NCBI GenBank assembly: GCA_963732875.1 | Contig: CAVTBD010000002.1 | Span: 992,001 to 1,056,000, forward strand | Length of the DNA stretch: 64,000 bases | Direction: 5' to 3' | DNA from: WHSO01 sp963732875 | GTDB lineage: Bacteria > Pseudomonadota > Alphaproteobacteria > SMXQ01 | Shown: piece by piece, positions 13,106 through 22,300 of the stretch | Layout of the letters: each line of letters begins with the position of its first letter | Numbering within the stretch: the stretch's first letter is position 1 | Program-made: the position numbers and the translations under genes | Notes under the pieces: model-generated | Told to the model about the DNA's origin: nothing | Database searches by the model: none | Seen by the model: the letters and a program-made list of their open reading frames with translations, nothing else

Positions 13106-13612
13106 ATGAGCGTCCAGAACGCATCGCAGGAAAAGAGAAAAATCGGCGTCCAGAACAACTACATCCTCGGCCTCAGCCATATCTCCGTGCACGTTCGGGA
13201 CGTGGACGAAGCGAGCGCTTTCTGGATCGACCTGTTCGAGGCCGAGCCGCACCGGCGCCGCCCCGATGGGCAGATTTTCGAGGTCCAGCTTTCCGGAGTT
13301 GTGCTGGGCTTCTTCGAGGCACCGGGCGCGATCGACACGGAGGCCGCGTATCCCCATTACGCCTTTGTCGCGTCTCCGGAAGGCATGCGGGTCATGAAGC
13401 AGCGGCTCGACAAAGCGGGCGTCAAGACCCACCCGATCTGGACACGGGACTACGTCACGGCGCTGATGTATTTCCGGGACCCCTCGGGGAACATGTTCGA
13501 ACTCTATTGCCCGACCTACGACCGGCCCGACGAGCTCCGCCTCGCCAAAAGCCGGGACGGCGACTTCGAGCCGCCCATCGCGGACATGATGTACGACTGG
13601 CCGAAACGATAG
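13106..13612 (+). CDS. VOC-superfamily metalloprotein (glyoxalase/extradiol-dioxygenase-like)
   Basis: A 168-residue single VOC module. The likely metal ligands are H25 (GLSHISVHV), H84 (YPHYAF) and E132 (NMFELYC), the 2-His-1-Glu triad of glyoxalases and type I extradiol dioxygenases. The start is the ATG at 13106, nine bases after AAAGGAG. It follows the Rieske beta gene by 35 bases, so a ring-cleaving or intermediate-processing role is plausible. Small VOC proteins are functionally diverse and sequence alone does not decide. Confidence 0.82.
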   Translation: MSVQNASQEKRKIGVQNNYILGLSHISVHVRDVDEASAFWIDLFEAEPHRRRPDGQIFEVQLSGVVLGFFEAPGAIDTEAAYPHYAFVASPEGMRVMKQRLDKAGVKTHPIWTRDYVTALMYFRDPSGNMFELYCPTYDRPDELRLAKSRDGDFEPPIADMMYDWPKR

Positions 13613-13781
13613 CCTGCGCAATTCAAGCCTGATTTTCTGAACCGTCTCCCGGTTCGAATTCTCCGGCATCGGGGCATTTTTCAAGGGGTTCCGGCCAATG
13701 ACTTGGTCTCCGATACGGCTTCCCGTCGGCCGTCCGATCATCATACAATCACAACAAAACAAACCAACAGGGAGTACCCCC

Positions 13782-15068
13782 ATGAAACCGATCAGCATTG
13801 CCCTCGCGGCGGCTGTACTGTGCGTCGCCACGGCTGCACCTGGCAACGTGTTCGCGCAATCCGGAACCTCCTACAAGGGTGAGCGCATCACCCTCATCGT
13901 CGGCTACGCACCGGGCGGAGGCTACGACACCTATGCCCGTCTTGCGGCGCCGCATCTCGCGCGCAATATCCCCGGCCAGCCACAGATCGTAGTGCAGAAC
14001 ATGCCCGGCGCCGACAGTCTCACAGCCCTTAACTATCTTGCGGTACGCGCACCCAAGGACGGAACCACCATTGCCACCTTCAGCCGCACGCTCGCTTCCT
14101 CGCCGCTCCTCGGCCAGTTGCCCAAGAGCAAAGTGCAGTACGATCCCCGTACGCTGTTCTGGATCGGCAGCTTCAACAACGAAGTGAGCGTGGTCGCGAT
14201 ATGGGCCGCATCCGGCATCAAGACTATCGATGATGCGAAGAAACGCGAAGTACTCGTCGGCGCGACCGGCCTGACCTCCAGCAACGCGGTCTATCCCTAC
14301 GTTTCGAACAATGTGATCGGCACCAAGTTCAAGGTTATTGCCGGGTACCCCGGCACCAGCCACATCACGCTCGCTATGGAACGCGGCGAGATCATGGGCA
14401 ATGCCGGGTGGTCATGGTCGAGCGTGCTGGCGCAGCACCGCGACTGGGTCGAGCAGAAGAAGATCAACATTCTGATGCAGCTTTCGACGGAGAAGCACCC
14501 GGATTTGCCCAACGTGCCGCTCATAATGGACTTCGCAAAGAACGACAAGGAGCGCGCCGCTCTCGAGTTGGTCTTCGCACCGCTCGCCATGGGGCGTCCT
14601 CTCGCTGCGCCGCCGAGTATACCGGCTGCGCGAGGTGCGGCATTACGCGCCGCCTTTGACGCAACGCTCAAGGATCCGAAGTTCGTCGCTGCCGCAGCCC
14701 ACAGCAAGCTCGACATCACGCCCGTCGGAGGCGTGGCGATCGAGAAGCTGGTGAAGAACATGTATGCCGCGTCGCCCGATGTCATCGCGCTTGCCGAGCA
14801 AGCCGTGCAGCGCGGCGGCACCAAAGTCGGCAAGGCGGTGGTCCCCTACTACAAGGTCATGACCAAGGTATCCCGGGTGGACAACGGGGGCCGCAAGATC
14901 CGCTTCAACGACAACGGCAAGAAGGCCTCCGCCGGCATCAGCGGGAGCAAGACCGCCATCACCATCGCGGGGAAGAAGGCCAAGCGTAGTGCGATCGCAC
15001 CGGGCATGGCCTGCGAGATCGATTACCAGGGCTCAGGCTCGACCGCCCGCGTGGTTGCCTGCCACTAG
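13782..15068 (+). CDS. Bug/TctC-type solute receptor with C-terminal Cys-pair domain (copy A)
   Basis: A 428-residue exported protein with a cleavable signal peptide ending near VFAQ (residues 20-25). The Bug receptor core has VGYAPGGGYDTYAR, QNMPGA and the usual two-lobe layout. Bug proteins bind carboxylates, amides or nicotinate-like solutes in the periplasm. Typical members have about 320 residues. This one carries an extra ~70-residue C-terminal segment of short beta strands (GRKIRFNDNGKK, ITIAGKKAKR) ending GMAC ... C, shared with three other receptors here. The start is the ATG at 13782 after GGGAG. It follows the VOC gene by 169 bp and may be separately promoted. No TctA/TctB is nearby. 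Confidence 0.9.
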   Translation: MKPISIALAAAVLCVATAAPGNVFAQSGTSYKGERITLIVGYAPGGGYDTYARLAAPHLARNIPGQPQIVVQNMPGADSLTALNYLAVRAPKDGTTIATFSRTLASSPLLGQLPKSKVQYDPRTLFWIGSFNNEVSVVAIWAASGIKTIDDAKKREVLVGATGLTSSNAVYPYVSNNVIGTKFKVIAGYPGTSHITLAMERGEIMGNAGWSWSSVLAQHRDWVEQKKINILMQLSTEKHPDLPNVPLIMDFAKNDKERAALELVFAPLAMGRPLAAPPSIPAARGAALRAAFDATLKDPKFVAAAAHSKLDITPVGGVAIEKLVKNMYAASPDVIALAEQAVQRGGTKVGKAVVPYYKVMTKVSRVDNGGRKIRFNDNGKKASAGISGSKTAITIAGKKAKRSAIAPGMACEIDYQGSGSTARVVACH

Positions 15069-15082
15069 AGTACGGGAACAAT

Positions 15083-15111
15083 GACGCCCACCGCCCCGAG
15101 CGATGGGCGTC
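15083..15111. terminator. hairpin between convergent genes
   Basis: GACGCCCA (15083-15090) pairs with TGGGCGTC (15104-15111) in the 56 bp between the convergent receptor and cyclodeaminase genes. It is followed by GTTAAT on one side and preceded by AACAAT on the other, so a weak bidirectional terminator is likely. Confidence 0.5.
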
Positions 15112-15124
15112 GTTAATCCGGAAG

Positions 15125-16237
15125 TCAGTCCCGAATGTCCTGTAGCAGCCATTCCGTCGGAATCTCGTTGCCGAGCCCCCGCTCCTTCACCTTCTCGTAG
15201 ACGAGCCCGCCCACGGCCCAGAACTGGGCGCCCTGCATGTTGCCACGCTCCGAATAGGTGATCTGGGCCGCCGCGGTGCGGCCGCGATTGGTCCCCTCGA
15301 TGATGTCCTTGAAGGTCACCATACGATCGGGCAACGCGGCACCGTGCGCCCGCCTGCCCGCGCGCCTCATCTTGACGCCGGTGTGGCCCTTGGGCTCGGC
15401 AGCATAGGTGATGTATTCGTCCTCGATCGCCATCTCCGGATGACCATAAGGCGCGGGCGCGGTGCCGAAGCGGAAGTAGACGTCGGTCTTTCCCATGGTG
15501 GCGTCATCGACCTTGCCGCTGCCGCCGCCGACGCTCACCACATGGGCCCCCTCCTCGATCCAGTCGCCGTTGAGGACGCCCACGGCAGAATCGGTCAGCG
15601 CCGCGACGATATCGGCGCCGCGGTAGATGTCGCGCGGGTTGTCGCACACCACCACCTCGATCCCGTACTTGCGGCGCATCTCCTCGCCGAATGCCTCGCG
15701 GTTGGCGGGCGTCGGTGAGTAGACCTGAAGCTTTCTGATGTCGCGCACACACATGAAGGATTCCATGTGGGTGCGCGCCATGCCGCCCGAGCCCAACATG
15801 CCGACCACGTGGGCGTCCTCGCGCGCCATGTATTTCACCCCGATGCCGCCGTCGGCACCGACCCTCATGTGCTGCAGCACGCCATCGTTGATGAAGGCGA
15901 GCGGCTCGCCGTTAGCCGTCGAGGTGAGCAGGATCAGGCCGCAGAACATGCCCGGCCGGGTGCAGTATTTTTCCCGGGTGATGGCACCGTTGTATTCCTG
16001 CTCATAGATGACGTCGGACTTCATGCGGATGGCGAAGTAGCCCGACTGCGACCCGCCTTCCATGGTGCCCCACTGGTAGACCTTCTTGTCGTCCGATGTC
16101 GGGATGCGGATATCCACGCGCGGCCGGCATACCGACTCGCGGGTCACGACCTCGCGGTAGGCCTTCTCCAGCGCCGCGATGGTGTCCTTCATGGTCAGGA
16201 CTTCAGACACAACGTCGTTATTGATGAACAGTGTCAT
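15125..16237 (-). CDS. ornithine cyclodeaminase / mu-crystallin family protein (second of tandem pair)
   Basis: A 370-residue member of the OCD/mu-crystallin/alanine-dehydrogenase family, NAD(P)-dependent. The Rossmann loop is GMLGSGGM at residues 146-153. The substrate-side RMKSDV (residues 71-76, Lys73) corresponds to the carboxylate-binding Lys of the family. Near the C-terminus is QITYSERGNMQGAQF. The family includes ornithine cyclodeaminase, ketimine reductases and N-alkyl amino-acid dehydrogenases, so the reaction cannot be fixed. It lies 25 bp after a paralogue of identical length in the same orientation. With the ligase and EutA nearby, a role in amine or amino-acid breakdown is plausible. 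Confidence 0.87.
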   Translation of the reverse strand: MTLFINNDVVSEVLTMKDTIAALEKAYREVVTRESVCRPRVDIRIPTSDDKKVYQWGTMEGGSQSGYFAIRMKSDVIYEQEYNGAITREKYCTRPGMFCGLILLTSTANGEPLAFINDGVLQHMRVGADGGIGVKYMAREDAHVVGMLGSGGMARTHMESFMCVRDIRKLQVYSPTPANREAFGEEMRRKYGIEVVVCDNPRDIYRGADIVAALTDSAVGVLNGDWIEEGAHVVSVGGGSGKVDDATMGKTDVYFRFGTAPAPYGHPEMAIEDEYITYAAEPKGHTGVKMRRAGRRAHGAALPDRMVTFKDIIEGTNRGRTAAAQITYSERGNMQGAQFWAVGGLVYEKVKERGLGNEIPTEWLLQDIRD

Positions 16238-16262
16238 GGAAATATCCCCGTTCGCTACGTCC

Positions 16263-17375
16263 TCAGTCCCGGATATCCTGCAGGAACCACTCGGTCGGAA
16301 TCTCGTGTCCCCGGCCGGCGGCGCGGGCGAGCTCGTAGGCCCGGCCCGCCACGGCGTAGAACTGGGCGCCCTGCAGGTTGCCGCGTTCCGAATAGGTGAT
16401 CTGGTCGTCGGCGGTACGTCCCTTCGAGCTGCCGGACAGGATATCGGCCATCCACACCACCCGGTCTTCTGCGACCGCCTTGCGGCCGCCGCGCCTGCCG
16501 TCGGGCGTCATGCGTTTTTCCGCGACCTGATCGGTCATGGCGGCGTAGGTAAGACGCGAGCGGCCCTTGCCGAACTCCGGTAACCCCCACGGTTGCGGCG
16601 CGTTGCCAAAGCGCAGCGAGGCGTCGATCTTGTCGATGGTGGCGTCGTCGGGCGCTCCGGAACTGCCGATCACCACCACATGGGTGCCCGGCTCGACCAG
16701 CGCGCCGTCGGTGACGGGCTCGGTCGCATCGGTAAGCGCCGCGAGGATATCCGCGCCGCGATAGACCTGTTCCGGCGCATCGCACACCACGACCTCGATC
16801 CCGTGCTTCGCCCGCATCTCCGCGGCGAACGCCTCGCGGTTGGCGCGCGTCGGTGAAAACACCTGCAGCTTCCTGATCTTGCGCACCGCCATGAAGGCGT
16901 CCATGTGGCTGCGCGACATGCCGCCGGAGCCAAGCATGCCGACGACCGCCGCATCCTTGCGCGCCATGTATTTGACGCCGATGCCGCCGTCGCCACCGAC
17001 ACGCATGTGCTGAAGCACACCGTCGTTGAAGATCGCCAGGGGCTCGGCATTCTCGATGGAGGTCAGCAGGATCAGGCCGCACCAGCGCCCGGGGCGCACG
17101 CAATATTTCTCTTCGGTGGGGATACCGCCCAGGTTCTCCTGGGTGATCACGTCGGACTTCATGCGGATCGCGAAATAGCCACGCATGGAGCCACCCTCCA
17201 TGGTGCCCCACTGATAGGTCCCGGTCGCCGCCGGGGTCGGAATCTGGATGTCGATGCGGGGCCGGCACACCGCCTCGGAACTCACCAGATCGGCATAGGA
17301 CCGTTCCAGGGCCGCCATGGTTTCCACCATGCTCAGCACCTCGTGGACGTCGGCATTGTTGATGATCAACGTCAT
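16263..17375 (-). CDS. ornithine cyclodeaminase / mu-crystallin family protein (first of tandem pair)
   Basis: Also 370 residues and alignable end to end with the gene at 15125, including GMLGSGGM, RMKSDV, ITYSERGN and a shared WFLQDIRD/WLLQDIRD ending. The start is the ATG at 17375: both paralogues begin MTL.INN there, and the 72 codons available upstream are unconserved. The pair probably forms one transcript and arose by tandem duplication. Divergence is greatest in the last third, around the substrate lid, which suggests different substrates or a heteromeric enzyme. Confidence 0.87.
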   Translation of the reverse strand: MTLIINNADVHEVLSMVETMAALERSYADLVSSEAVCRPRIDIQIPTPAATGTYQWGTMEGGSMRGYFAIRMKSDVITQENLGGIPTEEKYCVRPGRWCGLILLTSIENAEPLAIFNDGVLQHMRVGGDGGIGVKYMARKDAAVVGMLGSGGMSRSHMDAFMAVRKIRKLQVFSPTRANREAFAAEMRAKHGIEVVVCDAPEQVYRGADILAALTDATEPVTDGALVEPGTHVVVIGSSGAPDDATIDKIDASLRFGNAPQPWGLPEFGKGRSRLTYAAMTDQVAEKRMTPDGRRGGRKAVAEDRVVWMADILSGSSKGRTADDQITYSERGNLQGAQFYAVAGRAYELARAAGRGHEIPTEWFLQDIRD

Positions 17376-17488
17376 GGCGGCTCCCTTCCCTGGCGCCGCG
17401 CCTGTTGGCGGCGTCCTTGTTTTCGGTGCAAGATAGGCCCGGCCCTTGAGGGGGGCAATCCCGTTGTCGGATATAACCAAGGAAACAA

Positions 17489-18712
17489 ATGGTCGGCAAA
17501 GGCCTGACAACACTTCTTCTTGCCGCCGCGGCTCTGGGCACCACACCCATGCAGACGGCGCGTGCACAGCAGGAGTCCGGACCTCCGGCACAGTATCACG
17601 TGCGCCATCCCGGCACCGTGCTGGTCGACCGCGATGCGCGGCTTGCCGAGCTGACCCAGATCGGCCCGATGACCTCGCAACTGTGCCACGTGACCTCGCC
17701 GGACCCGGACCCGGATACCGCTCCCATTCTCACCCTGGAGGGGCGCGTCGGGTACGGCGGCAACGACAAGCGCGTGACGCCGTTCGACTGGGACGTGATC
17801 GCCTATGGCGCCGATGCCTTTGGTACCGGCTCCTCGACTGCCCTCGACCACTTCATGTCGGTCGTCACGCGCTGGGCGCGCGCGGGCGCCATGACCAGGC
17901 TCGAGGACGACGTGGCCGGCTCCAATACCTCAGTCACCTTCGGGCTCGAGCGCACGCTCGCCGCGCTCATTCCCAACTGGGCACTGGTGCGCGCCGACAA
18001 ACGGGTCAAGCCGGACGACCGCAAGCTGGTCGACGCCTGGATCGGCCGCATGGTCGATCAGACCGATACCAATACCGGCGGCCGCGGCCGTGCGACGCGC
18101 GTGCTCGATTGCCCCGCCAACCAGGAAACCAACAACTGCAACAACCACCGCTACCTGCGCGACGAGATCAATATCATGTGGGGTGCGCTGGCGGGCGGCG
18201 ACGTACGCTTCCGCAAGGGGATCGAGCGCTTCCGCGTCGCCCTCCGGCAGATGCGGCGGGATGGATCGCTGCCGCTCGAGACGGCACGCGGCTCGCGCGC
18301 TCTATGGTACCAGAACTACGCCATCGGCATGCTGGTAACGACGGCCGAGGTCGCGGCCCGGCAGGGCTATGATCTCTACGGCATGACGATCGACGGCAAG
18401 TCGATCCATCTTGCGATCTCGTTCCTGCTCAACGGCCTCAAGCGGCCTGCGATCGTCTTCCCTTACGCCAAGGCCAACCGCAGTCCCGGTCCCGGTCTCG
18501 ACTGGCGCGAGCAGGACCTGCGCTTCATGGACAAGCGCGGGCGTTGGCACCACATGGCCTGGCTGGAGACCTACATGCACCGTTTTCCCAACCACCCCAA
18601 CACGCGCCGCATCAAGAAGGAATATGCGAGCATCTTCCAGGACCGGCCTCTCGCCACACGCACCCAGGGCGGCATGACGAGCTGCTTCTTCGCGCTCCCT
18701 CCGGCCCAGTGA
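17489..18712 (+). CDS. secreted alginate-lyase-like (PL5-type) protein
   Basis: A 407-residue protein with a signal peptide (residues 1 to about 26, ending ARAQ) and an alpha/alpha-barrel-like sequence. It has CNNHRYL (N218-N219-H220) and, 50 residues on, RALWYQNYA (R270 to Y277). These match the NNH and R...Y catalytic motifs of AlgL-type polysaccharide lyases, and the DGSLPLE before the second motif also matches. It would act in the periplasm or outside the cell on a uronate-containing polymer, but the substrate is unproven and no alginate pathway genes are present. It is divergent from the cyclodeaminase pair and 7 bases ahead of the acyl-CoA synthetase gene. Confidence 0.7.
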   Translation: MVGKGLTTLLLAAAALGTTPMQTARAQQESGPPAQYHVRHPGTVLVDRDARLAELTQIGPMTSQLCHVTSPDPDPDTAPILTLEGRVGYGGNDKRVTPFDWDVIAYGADAFGTGSSTALDHFMSVVTRWARAGAMTRLEDDVAGSNTSVTFGLERTLAALIPNWALVRADKRVKPDDRKLVDAWIGRMVDQTDTNTGGRGRATRVLDCPANQETNNCNNHRYLRDEINIMWGALAGGDVRFRKGIERFRVALRQMRRDGSLPLETARGSRALWYQNYAIGMLVTTAEVAARQGYDLYGMTIDGKSIHLAISFLLNGLKRPAIVFPYAKANRSPGPGLDWREQDLRFMDKRGRWHHMAWLETYMHRFPNHPNTRRIKKEYASIFQDRPLATRTQGGMTSCFFALPPAQ

Positions 18713-18719
18713 TCCGCTC

Positions 18720-20882
18720 GTGACCGACAGATTCGACGCCAGCGCTTTGCTGCGGCCGCGCAACATCGTCCTGGTGGGAGCATCCGACCGGCCGCGTCAC
18801 TGGTCCGGGCGCGTCTACGAGAACCTGAAGCGCTTCGGGTTTCCCGGCCCGATCTATCCGGTGAACCCGAAACGGGAAGATATCTGGGGTGACCAGTGCT
18901 TTCCCTCCGTCGCCAGCCTGCCCGAGCCGCCCGACCACGTGCTGTCGTTCCTGCCCGCCGATCTCGTGTTCGGCCTGATGACGGATGCCGCCAGAGCGGG
19001 CGCGCGCTCGGCCCTGATCTTCGCCGGCGGCTTCGGCGAAGGCGGCGACCCGGAAGGCCGCAAGCGCGCACAGCGCCTCAAGGGGATCATCGACGAGACC
19101 GGCCTTGCCGTGTGCGGCCCCAACTGCCTCGGTAATGTCGCCGCGCCGGCGCGCGCCGTCACCCTGCCCGACGACGGGCTCGGCGCGATCGAGGCGGGAC
19201 CGGTGGCCGTCATCGCCCAGTCGGGCGGCCTGTGCGTCGCGCTCAACCGTATCCTCGCCGAGCGGGGGCTGATGCCGTCCTACCTTATTTCCATGGGCAA
19301 CCAGGTCGGGCTTGCCGCCGCGGACTACATCCGCTTCATGGCGGAAGAGCCGCAGGTCAAGGCGATCCTGCTGTACCTCGAACAGGTGGTGCGGCGCGAC
19401 GACTTCCTCGCTGCCTGCGCCGCCGCGCGTGCCGCCGGAAAGGCCGTGGTCGCAGTCAAGATCGGCGGATCGGACGCGGGACGTGCCGCCGCGCTCGCCC
19501 ATACCGGCTCCCTTGCCGGCGCCGTCGAAGCCTTCGACGCGGTGGCGGGCGCCGCCGGGGTCGCACGGCTCGATTCCATGGAGGACGCGATCGAAGCGCT
19601 GGAATACACCGTGCGCGCGGACAGCCCGCGAGGCGACGGCATCGCCGTCATGACAAATTCCGGCGCCATGAAGAGCTTGGTTTCCGAATCGGCGGCGCGG
19701 GCGAACATCCGCCTCGCGACATTTTCCGCTGATACCCAGGCGCGTCTGACCGAAGCGCTCGGGCCGGAAGCCGCCCCCGGCAACCCGGTGGATACACGCC
19801 AGACCATCCGCAGCGAGAACTACGCCGCCTGTCTCGACGCGCTCGCCGACGAACCCGATGTCGGACTGATCCTGCTCGCCGAGGAGCTGCCGCTGGTTCC
19901 CGGCATCGAGCGCAAGGAAGCGAACCTGCGCGGCGTGGTGGAATGGACCCGCGCACGCGCCGACCGACCACCGGTTGCCTTGTTCCAGCCGGTCAACGTA
20001 AGCCTGACCGAACACGCGCGCGGCCTGCGCGCGGGACTTTTGCAGCTGCCCTATTTCGCGGAACCGGACCGCACCTTCCGCGTGATCGCGCGCCTGATGG
20101 CGGCAGGCCGGCGCGCGGCGCTCGCGCAGCAGGCACGGGACAAGACCGATCCGGCAGCCGCGCGCGCCGTCGCCGCACTGGCGGAGAACCCGGGTGCCGA
20201 GCCGCGACCGCTGAGCGAAGTAGAGTCGAAGGCCCTGCTCGGTCATTTCGGGATCAAGGTGCCGATCGAGAAGATCGCCCCCGACGCCGAAGCGGCGGTA
20301 CGCGCCGCCGCGGAAATCGGCTTTCCGGTGGTGATCAAGGCGCTGTCGGCCGCCCTGCCCCACAAGACCGAGGCCGGCGCCATCATGCTGGGGCTTCGGG
20401 ACGCCGACGCGGTCCGGTCCGCCTGCGCGCGCATCGCCACCAACGTCGAAGCCTACGCGCCGGGAACCAGGCTCGACGGCTTCCTCGTCGCAGAGCAGGT
20501 GACGGACGGCGTCGAGCTTGCGCTCGGCCTCACGGTGGATCCCGAAATGGGACCGGTGGTGATGTTCGGCGCCGGCGGCGTGATGCTGGAGCTTTACAAG
20601 GACGTCGCCTTCGGCCGCCCCGGGCTCAATGCAGCAGAAGCCGATGCCATGATCCGGGCAACCCATGCCAATGCCCTGATCGAGGGCTGGCGCGGTGCGC
20701 CGGCACTCGACCGCGACGCCGTGATCAGGGCCATCGTCGCCATGGGACAGCTCGCGCTGACCGCCGGCGACACGCTCGCCGCCGTGGACGTGAATCCGCT
20801 GGTGGCGCGCCCCGATGGCCGGGGCACGGTGGCCCTCGACGCCCTCGTGGTATTGGCGGGAAGCGGGAAAACCGCGGGCTAG
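18720..20882 (+). CDS. acyl-CoA synthetase, NDP-forming (acetate-CoA ligase family)
   Basis: A 720-residue fused enzyme: an N-terminal CoA-binding Rossmann domain (about 5-130), a succinyl-CoA-ligase-like domain (about 140-450), and a C-terminal ATP-grasp domain (about 490-715; VVIKALSAALPHKTEAG and the GLTVDPEMGPVVMFG segment). H261 in AHTGSLAGA is the expected phospho-histidine. The family interconverts an acyl-CoA and acid plus NTP. The substrate is unknown; an aromatic or branched acid would fit the cluster. It begins at GTG 18720, 7 bases after the upstream stop, so it is co-transcribed with the lyase-like gene. Confidence 0.87.
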   Translation: MTDRFDASALLRPRNIVLVGASDRPRHWSGRVYENLKRFGFPGPIYPVNPKREDIWGDQCFPSVASLPEPPDHVLSFLPADLVFGLMTDAARAGARSALIFAGGFGEGGDPEGRKRAQRLKGIIDETGLAVCGPNCLGNVAAPARAVTLPDDGLGAIEAGPVAVIAQSGGLCVALNRILAERGLMPSYLISMGNQVGLAAADYIRFMAEEPQVKAILLYLEQVVRRDDFLAACAAARAAGKAVVAVKIGGSDAGRAAALAHTGSLAGAVEAFDAVAGAAGVARLDSMEDAIEALEYTVRADSPRGDGIAVMTNSGAMKSLVSESAARANIRLATFSADTQARLTEALGPEAAPGNPVDTRQTIRSENYAACLDALADEPDVGLILLAEELPLVPGIERKEANLRGVVEWTRARADRPPVALFQPVNVSLTEHARGLRAGLLQLPYFAEPDRTFRVIARLMAAGRRAALAQQARDKTDPAAARAVAALAENPGAEPRPLSEVESKALLGHFGIKVPIEKIAPDAEAAVRAAAEIGFPVVIKALSAALPHKTEAGAIMLGLRDADAVRSACARIATNVEAYAPGTRLDGFLVAEQVTDGVELALGLTVDPEMGPVVMFGAGGVMLELYKDVAFGRPGLNAAEADAMIRATHANALIEGWRGAPALDRDAVIRAIVAMGQLALTAGDTLAAVDVNPLVARPDGRGTVALDALVVLAGSGKTAG

Positions 20883-21064
20883 GGCCGCGGCCGGCATCCT
20901 TTACCGTATACCAACCGGCGCCCGGCCGGCGGACCACCGAATGTTGCGGCCCACCGAGCAGAGGGCTAATATCGCGCCATCTCGCGCGGCCTCCCCGGCC
21001 CGCCGCGAATTCTTGCGCTCACGATAGAGAAGAAAGCGCTTCGAGGCGCCTTCAGGAGATTGTC

Positions 21065-22291
21065 ATGCCCCACGACCTGCCCGACGAACATATCCACTGG
21101 ACGGAACCGACCGACAACAAGAAGAAATCGGGCTTCGGCCAGTTCGATCGCCCCAAGCTGCCCTACGACCTGTGGATGGAGGCGCAGGAGGTCCCGATCT
21201 ACCGCGGCCTCGGCGTCACCAAGTGTCAGGAGCTGCCGCTCAAGCCGTGGAAGCTTTACGGCGGCCAGGGCACCTTCATCCAGCTATGGGGCACCGAGGG
21301 CCTGTGGGGTTCGTTCGTCCTCGAGGTCCCCGGCGCCGGCGCGACCAACGCCGTCAAGCACCTCTATGAACAGCAGTTCCTGGTGATGGTGGGGCGCGGT
21401 ACCACGGAGGTGTGGGAAGACGGTCTCGAGAACCGGAAGCACGTGTTCGAGTGGCAGCCGGGCTCGATGTTCGCGATCCCGCTCAACGCCAAGTACCGCC
21501 TCATCAACGCCTCGTCCCAACCGGCCAAGCTGCTCGGCGGCAACCTCGCGCCCCAAGCCCTCAACACCTACCGCAACCAGGAATTCATCTTCGAATGCCC
21601 GTTCGCCTTCCGCGACCGGTTCGATCCGAACAATGCGGACTACTACAAGCCGAACGACGACATCTACGCCGATCCCGTCCGCGGCCTCGCCATGAAGCAG
21701 ACCAACATCCTGCCGGACGTGATCAACTGCGAGCTGCCGCTCGACAACCGCCGCTCGCCCGGCTATCGCCGCATCGAGCCGCACATGGCGCGCCAGAACT
21801 TCTACCTGTGGATCGCCCAGCACGAGACCGGGCGCTACTCCAAGGCACACGCCCACGGTTCGGGCGCGATCCTGATCTGCCTCAAGGGCAAGGGCTACAC
21901 CTACACCTGGCCGTCGGGCATCGGCCCGACGCCGTGGAAGGACGGCAAGGCCGACCAAGTCAAGCGCCAGGACTACGAGCCCGTCGGCATGGTGACCGCG
22001 GCGCCCATGGGCGGCGACTGGTTCCACCAGCACTTCGGCGTCTCCGCCGGTCCGCTGCGGCTCACCGCCTGGTTCGGCCCTGTGCACCCGGGCAAGAACG
22101 CCCGCTCCGGCATGCCGGGCAGCAAGGAGATCGACTACGGCGCCATCGACCTGCGTGACGGCGGCACGGCGGTCCCCTATGACATGGAAGACCCGTATCT
22201 CCGCAAGGAGTTCGAGGAAACCCTGGCGTCGGAAGGCGGCAAGTCCCGCATGGAGCCGGAGCTCTACAATCGCCCCAAAGCGGCCGAGTAA
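21065..22291 (+). CDS. bicupin-domain protein
   Basis: A 408-residue protein with two cupin barrels. The first (about residues 60-165) has FVLEVPG ... EQQFLVMVGRGTTEVWED. The second (about 240-370) has KAHAHGSGAILICLKGKG, with H262 and H264 as likely metal ligands. Layout and length recall gentisate 1,2-dioxygenase-like bicupins, but key residues are not diagnostic and I would not name a substrate. The start is the ATG at 21065 after AGGAGA. EutA begins 9 bases after its stop, so the two are co-transcribed; a link to the EutA-dependent process or to ring cleavage is inference. Confidence 0.8.
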   Translation: MPHDLPDEHIHWTEPTDNKKKSGFGQFDRPKLPYDLWMEAQEVPIYRGLGVTKCQELPLKPWKLYGGQGTFIQLWGTEGLWGSFVLEVPGAGATNAVKHLYEQQFLVMVGRGTTEVWEDGLENRKHVFEWQPGSMFAIPLNAKYRLINASSQPAKLLGGNLAPQALNTYRNQEFIFECPFAFRDRFDPNNADYYKPNDDIYADPVRGLAMKQTNILPDVINCELPLDNRRSPGYRRIEPHMARQNFYLWIAQHETGRYSKAHAHGSGAILICLKGKGYTYTWPSGIGPTPWKDGKADQVKRQDYEPVGMVTAAPMGGDWFHQHFGVSAGPLRLTAWFGPVHPGKNARSGMPGSKEIDYGAIDLRDGGTAVPYDMEDPYLRKEFEETLASEGGKSRMEPELYNRPKAAE

Positions 22292-22300
22292 CGGGCGTCC

